Of a stretch of 13,115 bases of DNA, positions 1 through 5,351 are shown piece after piece. The notes below the pieces were generated by a model. That model made no database searches, was not told the origin of the DNA, and saw nothing but the letters and a program-made list of their open reading frames with translations. The translations under genes were made by a program, and so were the position numbers. Numbering within the stretch: position 1 is the first letter of the stretch; the number at the start of each line of letters is the position of its first letter. Source of the DNA: Acidilobaceae archaeon (GTDB lineage: Archaea > Thermoproteota > Thermoprotei_A > Sulfolobales > Acidilobaceae); NCBI GenBank assembly GCA_026985385.1, contig JALSQM010000048.1:1-13115 (forward strand), given 5' to 3'.

Positions 1-666
1 GTAGATGGCGTAGGAGGAGCTAGCAGCTATTGAGGCGGCCGTGGCCAGAGCAGCTCCCAGGACGCCGAGGTGGGCCCAGAATATGAGTATCGGGTCCAGG
101 ACGAAGTTCAGTATGGTTGAGAGGAGCGAGAGCTTCATCGGAGTCTTCGTGTCACCCAGGGCCCCTATCGAGGTGAAGAAGAGGATGTTAATTCCGGAGA
201 GAGGCGTTACCGCGAGTAGCACCCTCAGGTACTCCAGGGCTAGGGGCCTGATGTCGGGTGGGAGCCTCGTGAGCCTAGCGTAGCCCCCCTCAAGGGCTAT
301 GAAGGCCAGGCTACCGGGTACCAGTATCAATAGGAGGAGGCCCATCACGGAGCCGGCTGACCTCGACGCCATCCTATAGTCCCGGGCCCCCACATACTGG
401 CCTACAAGGCTCGAGGCGCTTGCAACCACGCCGAAGGCTATACTCATGAGGATGCCCCTGAAGGGCCAGGAGACCGTGGGCGTGCTGAGTGCTGCGGGCC
501 CCAGCCTGGAGAGCCAGAACGTATCAACGATTTCATAGACGGCGCTTATACTAGTGGACACCATCAGGGGAGCCGCCAGGGAGAGGAGCAGCCTGACTAG
601 CCTCCTCTCACCTAGAACCCTCTCCCGCAGCGCTGTGATCCTCCGCGACGAATCCCCGTCTGCCAC
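1..666 (-). CDS. MATE-family multidrug/cation efflux transporter, N-terminal part (3' end outside window)
   Basis: Reading the minus strand from a GTG at 666 gives 222 uninterrupted codons to the left edge; an in-frame TGA lies three codons upstream of the GTG, so this is the only reasonable start. The product opens with a short basic tail, then hydrophobic helices separated by short loops. Segments typical of MATE exporters are visible: a first helix with APLMVSTSISAVYEIVDTFW, then a stretch with FGVVASASSLVGQYVGARD, then FFTSIGALGDTKTPMKLS followed by NFVLDPILIF. The family exports drugs or toxic metabolites through the cytoplasmic membrane in exchange for H+ or Na+. About half of the usual 440-460 residues is present. 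The substrate cannot be read from sequence. It lies 129 bp downstream of the RHH/PaREP1 gene on the same strand and could be read from that promoter or from a weak TATA-like site near 720-727. Confidence 0.9.
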   Translation of the reverse strand, partial: MADGDSSRRITALRERVLGERRLVRLLLSLAAPLMVSTSISAVYEIVDTFWLSRLGPAALSTPTVSWPFRGILMSIAFGVVASASSLVGQYVGARDYRMASRSAGSVMGLLLLILVPGSLAFIALEGGYARLTRLPPDIRPLALEYLRVLLAVTPLSGINILFFTSIGALGDTKTPMKLSLLSTILNFVLDPILIFWAHLGVLGAALATAASIAASSSYAIY

Positions 667-718
667 TACTCAGTATACACCCCTAGCGAGTCCCACCTCT
701 AGGCGGCGTCTTCCCGGG

Positions 719-727
719 GTAGTTATA
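719..727 (-). promoter_or_regulatory. Possible TATA element for the MATE gene
   Basis: The minus strand reads CTATAACT here, about 55-60 nt upstream of the GTG at 666. That would give a leader of roughly 30 nt containing a GAGGTGGG-like stretch. AT-rich CTTAAGG near 757-763 is an alternative. This is a weak call in a short G+C-rich spacer. Confidence 0.3.
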
Positions 728-793
728 GGGATTAAGGGGAGGCACTCTAACGTAAAACCTTAAGCCTGGAATACCTCCTCTAGGAAGCCTCCG

Positions 794-813
794 GGTTATT
801 CCCGGTTATTCCC
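794..813. repeat. Tandem 10-bp duplication across the stop codon of the RHH/PaREP1 gene
   Basis: Two exact, adjacent copies of GGTTATTCCC (plus strand) occupy this interval. On the minus strand the first-read copy encodes part of Gly-Asn-Asn, and the second, read in another frame because the unit is 10 bp, supplies the TAA stop. A slippage duplication has therefore set the C-terminus of the protein. Confidence 0.85.
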
Positions 814-1299
814 GCTCTCAACCCCGATAACCCTGGCGACCCCCTCCACGAGCCTCTCAACCCCCTCGAGGGCCCTCTCTACGTGCCAAGAGGAGCAGGT
901 GTGCTCGTGGCTGCACACACTCATAGCCACCGCGTGGGCCCACGAGTCGCCGACCCAATCACCCAGCTCCCTTGCGAGGAGGCGCGGGTACCTCCAGAGG
1001 CCGCCGTCGCTGAGGGATGGGCTCTCACCGCGGCTCGCGGCGTATGCTTTAACCGCTAGGACAGCCGCGCTCCACAGCCTAGCAGAGGCCCCGTTGAGGT
1101 CCCCCGAGGCTAGGGCCTCCCGGGCCCTCCTGAGGGCCTCCCTCGACGCCTCCATGTAGCCTGCAGCCCTGGCAGCGGGCTCGTCCCGCTTGAGTAGCCT
1201 GTCTACTATGTACTCCTCCAGGCTTACCCCTAGCTTTCCCGCCTCCTTCTTGAGCCTCTCAACTATACTCCTCGGGAGGGAGACGCATACGGAAGGCAA
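796..1299 (-). CDS. Ribbon-helix-helix N-terminus fused to a PaREP1-like helical domain
   Basis: This 167-residue protein starts at a TTG. Residues 2-37 have the pattern of a ribbon-helix-helix DNA-binding fold: a short strand (VCVSLP), a helix (RSIVERLKKEAGKLG), a turn, and a second helix (SLEEYIVDRLLKR). Residues 45-160 are mostly helical (MEASREALRRAREALASGDLNGASARLWSAAV and on) and resemble archaeal PaREP1/PaREP8 proteins, which are generally grouped with HEPN-like helical bundles. I see no HEPN RNase motif (Arg, four to six residues, His). A Cys/His cluster (C129, H131, H133, C135, H139) may be structural or metal-binding. I infer a DNA-binding regulator or antitoxin-like role, perhaps autoregulatory, but the function of PaREP1 proteins is not known. 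The start is supported by a TATA-like CTTAAGTAT about 40 nt upstream. It is divergent from the M28 gene. Confidence 0.8.
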   Translation of the reverse strand: MPSVCVSLPRSIVERLKKEAGKLGVSLEEYIVDRLLKRDEPAARAAGYMEASREALRRAREALASGDLNGASARLWSAAVLAVKAYAASRGESPSLSDGGLWRYPRLLARELGDWVGDSWAHAVAMSVCSHEHTCSSWHVERALEGVERLVEGVARVIGVESGNNRE

Positions 1300-1334
1300 A
1301 CGACTGCTCCCAGAGCCCTATCTTCGAGCGCCTA

Positions 1335-1344
1335 GATACTTAAG
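1335..1344 (-). promoter_or_regulatory. TATA-like element for the RHH/PaREP1 gene
   Basis: The minus strand reads CTTAAGTATC, centred near 1340. An archaeal transcript start about 26 nt downstream would fall near 1314, leaving a leader of roughly 15 nt before the TTG at 1299. It is the most A+T-rich block in this part of the divergent intergenic region. Confidence 0.5.
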
Positions 1345-1366
1345 CCGTTCTACTCCCAGGCGGGGC

Positions 1367-1403
1367 CTGCTGCTTAGTAGAGTGTTTATATGCCCAGCAG
1401 CAG
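1367..1403. repeat. 7-bp inverted repeat bracketing the M28 promoter TATA box
   Basis: CTGCTGC at 1367-1373 and its exact complement GCAGCAG at 1397-1403 are centred 30 bp apart (about three helical turns) and flank the TATA box at 1384-1391. The position suits an operator, or a hairpin in an upstream-started transcript. The arms are low-complexity (CTG repeats), so chance is possible. Confidence 0.5.
1384..1391 (+). promoter_or_regulatory. TATA box for the M28 peptidase gene
   Basis: GTTTATAT matches the archaeal box A consensus in otherwise G+C-rich sequence. The predicted transcript start is near 1412-1415. That leaves a leader of about 35 nt containing a GGAGG ribosome site at 1431-1435 upstream of the GTG at 1448. 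Confidence 0.65.
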
Positions 1404-1447
1404 CCCACCTTTAACCCTCACTGACACCTTGGAGGCCCGGTGGGAGT

Positions 1448-2836
1448 GTGGGGGGAGACATCGAGTTCTATAGGAGCGTTGTAGAGGAGATATTCAACAA
1501 CACAAGGGAGGGTGGGAGGCTCACGGGGAGCCCCGGGGATAGGTGGGTTGAGGAGTACCTGAGGGGGCTGATGGAGGATCTAGGGCTTGAAGTCCACGTC
1601 GACAGCTATAGCACGCGTCAGTGGATCCCGAGGAGGTGGATCATCGAGGTCCGCTCGGGCGAGGGCTGGGTCGAGGTGCCCTCCTACTTCATGGCTAGAA
1701 CGGGCCCCGGCGAGGCCGAGGGCAGGCTAGTCTATGTCGGGGACGCGCACTCCAGGCAGCTGCCGGGGGTTGAGGGCTCCATAGTGGTGGCTAGCCTCAG
1801 GCTTCCCTCACTCAGCCTATCCCTCCTCGAGCCCCTCGCCATACGCGTCAGCGACCCAGACGGCTCGCTCAGGGAGTCAGGCGCCCTCGGGGAGGCGAAG
1901 CCGAGCGTCTACATGACGAGGCTCGAGCCGTCGGAGTGCGGGTGCCCCGTCGACCCGGAGTCGTATGAGGCCTCACTCAAAGCGGGCGCCAGCGGCTACG
2001 TTGGAGTGCTCGAGAACTACCCGGACATGGGCTGCGGCGAGTTCACGTACTACGCCCCCGCCGATGGGGCCTACAGGAGCCTCCCGGGGCTATGGGTTGA
2101 GAGGAGGGCTGGCTCCAAGCTGGTAGAGCTGGCGAGAGAGGGTGCGAGGGCTAGGCTCAGGCTGGAGGCTGAGGTTGGGGGCGTCGAGGGTAGGAATGTG
2201 TACGCCCTACTCCCAGGCAGGGGGGAGGAGGTCATAGTGATCCACAGCCACCATGACTCCCCCTACGGTGGCGCCGTCCAGGACGCCTCGGGGACCGCCA
2301 TGGTGGCCCTCCTAGCCAAGCACTACACCGAGAAATACAGGGCCGGCGGGTATCCCGGCGCTACACTAGTCTTCCTATTCACTGAGGGCCACTTCGACGG
2401 GGGATCCGGCCAGGAGGCCTTCCTGAGGGCGCACGGTGACTGGGCCGATAAGATACTGGTCGACGTTGCCTTGGAGCACATAGGGCTAGAGTACGCCGCT
2501 CCGGATGGTAAAGCCGAGCCCACGGGCCGCATAGAGCCCAGGGCTATATTCGTCTCCGAGGATAGGGAGTACCTCGTTAAAGCGTTTGCTGGGGCCGTTG
2601 ATAATGTGAAGCCGAGGAGCCTCCTGCTACTGCCGACGAACACTATACTGGGGGTCCCCAGCGACGCCAATAGGCTCTGGAGGAAGGGAGTACCCGTTGC
2701 AAGCCTGATCTCCGGCCCCATATACATGTTCTCATCCTGCGACACACCGGAGAAGGTGGCATACAACAGCGTGCCGGAGCTAAAGGCGCTGCTAACCAGT
2801 GCAATCGACTCCCTGCTAGCGGCACGTGGGGCCTAG
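1448..2836 (+). CDS. M28-family metallopeptidase homologue with divergent metal ligands
   Basis: The 462-residue product has the layout of M28 aminopeptidases: an N-terminal segment with GGRLTGSPGDRWVEEYL (about 22-38), an inserted PA-like region (about 95-240), then the catalytic alpha/beta domain from about 247. Visible landmarks are HxD at H268/D270, the bridging-type D279 in QDASG, the catalytic-base-type E313 in FLFTEGHF, LEHIG at 342-346 (family LDMIG), and CDTPEKV at 431-437. Two usual zinc ligands are not where expected: the second Glu of the EE pair is G314, and the His four residues before the C-terminal DT is F428. H269, H315 or H344 might substitute. No signal peptide is seen, so I infer a cytoplasmic peptidase or an altered or inactive relative. 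The GTG start is supported by GGAGG at 1431-1435 and the TATA box at 1384-1391. The gene is convergent with the ABC ATPase gene. Confidence 0.85.
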   Translation: MGGDIEFYRSVVEEIFNNTREGGRLTGSPGDRWVEEYLRGLMEDLGLEVHVDSYSTRQWIPRRWIIEVRSGEGWVEVPSYFMARTGPGEAEGRLVYVGDAHSRQLPGVEGSIVVASLRLPSLSLSLLEPLAIRVSDPDGSLRESGALGEAKPSVYMTRLEPSECGCPVDPESYEASLKAGASGYVGVLENYPDMGCGEFTYYAPADGAYRSLPGLWVERRAGSKLVELAREGARARLRLEAEVGGVEGRNVYALLPGRGEEVIVIHSHHDSPYGGAVQDASGTAMVALLAKHYTEKYRAGGYPGATLVFLFTEGHFDGGSGQEAFLRAHGDWADKILVDVALEHIGLEYAAPDGKAEPTGRIEPRAIFVSEDREYLVKAFAGAVDNVKPRSLLLLPTNTILGVPSDANRLWRKGVPVASLISGPIYMFSSCDTPEKVAYNSVPELKALLTSAIDSLLAARGA

Positions 2837-2874
2837 GGTCCTCCCAGGCCCCTGTTCCTCGATGTTTTCTTCTC
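2828..2874. terminator. Hairpin plus T-rich tract between convergent genes
   Basis: GGGGCCT at 2828-2834 (overlapping the M28 stop) pairs exactly with AGGCCCC at 2846-2852. A T-rich run, TGTTTTCTTCTC, follows at 2863-2874. This would end the plus-strand M28 transcript within the last bases of the convergent ABC gene. Archaeal termination depends mainly on the T-rich tract; the stem may add a pause. Confidence 0.5.
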
Positions 2875-3565
2875 ATACCTCATCGTTGACGAGCCCCCTA
2901 AATAGCTCCGCTGCGAGCTCGCCCCTGCTCAGCCCCCTCACGTCGAGGATCCTAGAGACCCTCGCGGGCCTGTGTGTTAGGAACGCTATCCTATCGGCGA
3001 TCGACGCTAGCTCGCTTATCATGTGGGAGACCACGACCATCGTAAGCCCCTTCCTCTTGAGTTTCAGGATCGACTCTTGGAGTGCCGCTATACTGTTCAC
3101 GTCTAGCCCCGTGAATGGCTCGTCTAGGAGTAGTATATCGGGCTCTAGGACTAGCATCATCATTATCTGGGCCTTCCTAGCGGTTCCACCGCTCACCTGG
3201 GAGGGGTGCATGTCGAGGTAGCCGGTTATCCCCAGTATATCGGCCAGCTCCTCTATCCTCGCCTCCGCAACCTCCCTGGGGAGCCCCGATATCCTAGCGG
3301 CTAGTAGAGCGTTCCCCCTCAGCGTCTTCCACGGCAGTAGTATGGTCTCCTGCGGTACGAGGCCCACTCTCCCCCTAACGTGTACGTAGCCGCTGTCATA
3401 GCCTTCTACCCCAGCTATTATCCTGAGGAGCGTCGACTTACCCACACCATTGGGGCCTACTATGCCTAGAACCTCGCCCCTCGCGACTTCCAGGTTTACA
3501 CCGTCCAATACGAGGTTCTCGCCATAGCTCTTCCGGAGGTTCCTGACTGTGATCACACTCTCCAC
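2873..3565 (-). CDS. ABC transporter ATPase, NitT/TauT (nitrate/sulfonate/taurine-type) family
   Basis: This is the nucleotide-binding subunit that powers the adjacent permease. Numbered from the GTG at 3565, it shows Walker A GPNGVGKST (37-45), a Q-loop VPQETILLPW with Q72, signature VSGGTA (124-129, Thr where Gln or Met is more usual), Walker B DILLLDEP with D148/E149, D-loop GLD and the H-switch H181. LLPWKTLRGN after the Q-loop and the THRPARVSRI tail are typical of NitT/TauT/SsuB ATPases. Start choice: an in-frame GTG at 3577 exists, but GAGGTGG at 3574-3580 on the minus strand is well spaced for the GTG at 3565. A GTG at 3556, giving a 4-bp GTGA overlap with the permease stop, is also possible. 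It is the last gene of a three-gene operon and overlaps the permease by 13 bp. Confidence 0.93.
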   Translation of the reverse strand: MESVITVRNLRKSYGENLVLDGVNLEVARGEVLGIVGPNGVGKSTLLRIIAGVEGYDSGYVHVRGRVGLVPQETILLPWKTLRGNALLAARISGLPREVAEARIEELADILGITGYLDMHPSQVSGGTARKAQIMMMLVLEPDILLLDEPFTGLDVNSIAALQESILKLKRKGLTMVVVSHMISELASIADRIAFLTHRPARVSRILDVRGLSRGELAAELFRGLVNDEV

Positions 3566-4341
3566 TTCATCGACCACCTCTCCACGGGCCTCAGGAGGGC
3601 GTAGTCGACGATTATCATTAGCAGTACTAGTATCAGGGCCCAGGCGAAGACCCCCTCCCTAAAGCCTACATCGTAGGAGTAGACGAGCCAGTAACCCACC
3701 CCGCCAGAGGCTCCGAAGGCCTCTGCTACAACGCTTATCCTAAGGGCTATGCCGATAGCGGATCTACTCGCTGCGACGAGGTAGGGTATCATCCCCGGTA
3801 GTATGAAGTGGATTAGCTCCTCGTACCTGCTAGCGCCTAGGAGCCTCGCGAGTAGGGCGAACCTCTTGTCGAGGGCCCTCAGGGCCCCGAAGAGCCCCGA
3901 GAGGAGGATCGGATAGGTGGCCGCCGCCACGACTAGTATGGGGGCCTTCCTACTGACGACGCCGAATATCATTATGAAGACTATGGCCCACACCAGTATT
4001 GAGACGCTCTGTATCAGGGTGTTAAGCGCGTCGAAAAAGGCAGCCGCGTGCCTGTTGGTGTATGCGGCCGACACGCTCACAAGCGCTAGAGCGAGGCCTA
4101 CGAGGTAGCCTGTAATGCTGTTCTCAAGCGTTACTAGGACTGCGTGGAGTATCCTCTGGGCCCCTATGGCCCCCATGGCCCTGAGCGTCTCTAGGGGTGT
4201 GGGTATCAGCTCCGGGTAGGCGCGGGCCACCAACTCCCAGGAGACTAGGAGGCCCGCCACTAGGTAGAGCCAGCCTAGCCCCAGTAGAAAACGCTCCTCC
4301 CTATGCTGCTTGGAGGCTTTGGCAGGTATCCCCCCCTCCAT
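3553..4341 (-). CDS. ABC transporter permease, NitT/TauT family (BPD_transp_1)
   Basis: From the ATG at 4341 this is a 262-residue inner-membrane subunit with about six helices. The first is FLLGLGWLYLVAGLLVSWELVA, followed by the family's short periplasm-facing IPTPLETLRAM segment. The EAA loop that docks on the ATPase is clear: LLARLLGASRYEELIHF followed by ILPGMIPYL (roughly residues 164-187). The following RSAIGIALRISVVAEAFG is a hallmark of NitT/SsuC/TauC permeases. A GTG GTG pair at 4353-4348 could start it four codons earlier, but GAGTGGTGG just upstream of the ATG suits 4341. Either way it overlaps the binding-protein gene by 67-79 bp, unusually long, and the overlap contains a run of seven G. 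It probably forms a homodimer. Confidence 0.92.
   Translation of the reverse strand: MEGGIPAKASKQHREERFLLGLGWLYLVAGLLVSWELVARAYPELIPTPLETLRAMGAIGAQRILHAVLVTLENSITGYLVGLALALVSVSAAYTNRHAAAFFDALNTLIQSVSILVWAIVFIMIFGVVSRKAPILVVAAATYPILLSGLFGALRALDKRFALLARLLGASRYEELIHFILPGMIPYLVAASRSAIGIALRISVVAEAFGASGGVGYWLVYSYDVGFREGVFAWALILVLLMIIVDYALLRPVERWSMKWRV
3574..3580 (-). promoter_or_regulatory. Ribosome binding site for the ABC ATPase
   Basis: The minus strand reads GAGGTGG here, eight or nine nt ahead of the GTG at 3565 and inside the 3' end of the permease gene. It favours that GTG over the upstream in-frame GTG at 3577. Confidence 0.6.
4275..4341 (-). other. Long coding overlap of binding protein and permease, with G7 tract
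   Basis: The last 22 codons of the binding-protein gene, including its TAG, are also read in another frame as the N-terminus of the permease. On the minus strand a run of seven G sits at 4337-4331, inside this dual-coding stretch. Most crenarchaeal operon overlaps are 1-20 bp. The overlap probably couples translation; the G run is a place where slippage could join the two frames. Confidence 0.7.
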
Positions 4342-5282
4342 GCCAGCCACCACTCGCTATAGATGGATTTCACCATGTCCTCGTCGAGTGGGCCGCTTGT
4401 GAGGGCCACCCTCTTATATAAGATGTTGAATGTCCCCCTATCTATGTGGTAGAGCCTCGAGAGCACATGGAATACTAGGTCGGGGTTGCTCCTCCAGATC
4501 CTAACGGCGTCCTCCCTAGCCTTCAGGAAGGCCCTTAGAGCGTCTGGGTGCTGCTTTACGAAGTCTTCCCTGGCTATCCACACTAGCATGATGGGGCTGC
4601 CCGTGACGTTGGTCTTGGACTCCGCGTCCCTCCAGAGCTGGGTGAATGGGGCTACAACGTGGAAGCCCCTCGCGATGCCCTCCGAGACTATGGGCTCCCA
4701 TATCACCGCGGCGTCTACGCTGCCCGTGGAGAGTGCGTCGAGTATACTGCCGGGTGGAACGTTGACTACAGTAACCCTGTCGGGGGCGGGCTTCTCACCC
4801 TCCACCACCGGGACTCCGTAAACCACCTCCATGTACGCCTTGAAGAGCTTGTAGGTGCCCGAGGCTATGACGGCGCCTACAAGCTTTCCTTTGAGGTCGA
4901 GAGGGCTCTTGATGGAGTTATCCTTGGCTATTATCGCCTGGTTCTGGAGCATCTCAGCCGCTACAATCACCACCCCACCCTGCGTCTCGATGAGCTTGGC
5001 AGCCATCTCCGCGGGTACAACAGCTAGGTCGGCCTCCCCCTTAGCAATCGCTGCTATGATCTCCGGTGTCTCCTGGAACCTCTCAACCTTCAGGGGATAC
5101 CCGTACTTCGCCGTGAGGTTCTCGGCCTCTATGAGGTCGAGGGTGCTTATGCCTCCCTGGAGGGTCGCAGCCCTTATCACATAGGATCCTCCCGGGGTGT
5201 GGGTGTGGAGGATCACTCCCACGACTATGAGGGCTACCACTACTACGGCTGTGAAGGCGAGCGCCCAACCCGCCCTAACCAT
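4275..5282 (-). CDS. Membrane-anchored ABC substrate-binding protein, NMT1/SsuA-like
   Basis: This 335-residue protein starts at ATG 5282. It begins with MVRAGWALAF and one hydrophobic helix (about 5-25) without a lipobox Cys, so it is probably held on the outer face of the membrane by an uncleaved or signal-like anchor. The binding domain follows: a first strand with IRAATLQGGIS, an ETPEIIAAIAKGEADLAVVPAEMAAKL segment (split here by strand turns), SPLDLKGKLVGAVIASGTY (about 126-144), and the family-typical GSVDAAVIWEP (187-197). Relatives bind nitrate, alkyl or aromatic sulfonates, phthalate, thiamine precursors or riboflavin. The ligand cannot be assigned from sequence. It is the first gene of the operon, divergent from ubiD, with a perfect inverted repeat between its TATA box and start codon. 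Confidence 0.92.
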   Translation of the reverse strand: MVRAGWALAFTAVVVVALIVVGVILHTHTPGGSYVIRAATLQGGISTLDLIEAENLTAKYGYPLKVERFQETPEIIAAIAKGEADLAVVPAEMAAKLIETQGGVVIVAAEMLQNQAIIAKDNSIKSPLDLKGKLVGAVIASGTYKLFKAYMEVVYGVPVVEGEKPAPDRVTVVNVPPGSILDALSTGSVDAAVIWEPIVSEGIARGFHVVAPFTQLWRDAESKTNVTGSPIMLVWIAREDFVKQHPDALRAFLKAREDAVRIWRSNPDLVFHVLSRLYHIDRGTFNILYKRVALTSGPLDEDMVKSIYSEWWLAWRGGYLPKPPSSIGRSVFYWG

Positions 5283-5283
5283 A

Positions 5284-5301
5284 AACCACTCCCCAGTGGT
5301 T
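5284..5301. promoter_or_regulatory. Perfect inverted repeat over the importer transcript start: candidate operator or RNA hairpin
   Basis: AACCACT (5284-5290) and AGTGGTT (5295-5301) are exact complements around CCCC. The element ends one base from the importer ATG at 5282, and the predicted transcript start (about 26 nt from the TATA centre, near 5299) falls inside it. It could be an operator blocking RNA polymerase. In RNA it would be a stem with a GGGG loop, placing the GGGGAG ribosome-binding stretch (5294-5289) in the loop and stem. Confidence 0.6.
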
Positions 5302-5320
5302 CAATGCGCCCGTGCAACCT

Positions 5321-5330
5321 CATATAAAGG
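5321..5330. promoter_or_regulatory. Single TATA-like element shared by divergent importer and ubiD-ubiA operons
   Basis: CATATAAAGG on the plus strand (CTTTATATG on the minus) is the only A+T-rich block in the 69-bp spacer. In the minus direction it matches the box A pattern TTTATAT and predicts a start near 5299. In the plus direction a centre near 5325 predicts a start at about 5352, exactly the ubiD GTG, so ubiD would be leaderless. The minus-strand match is the better of the two. Confidence 0.6.
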
Positions 5331-5351
5331 GATTCCCCCAGAGGGGACCCG

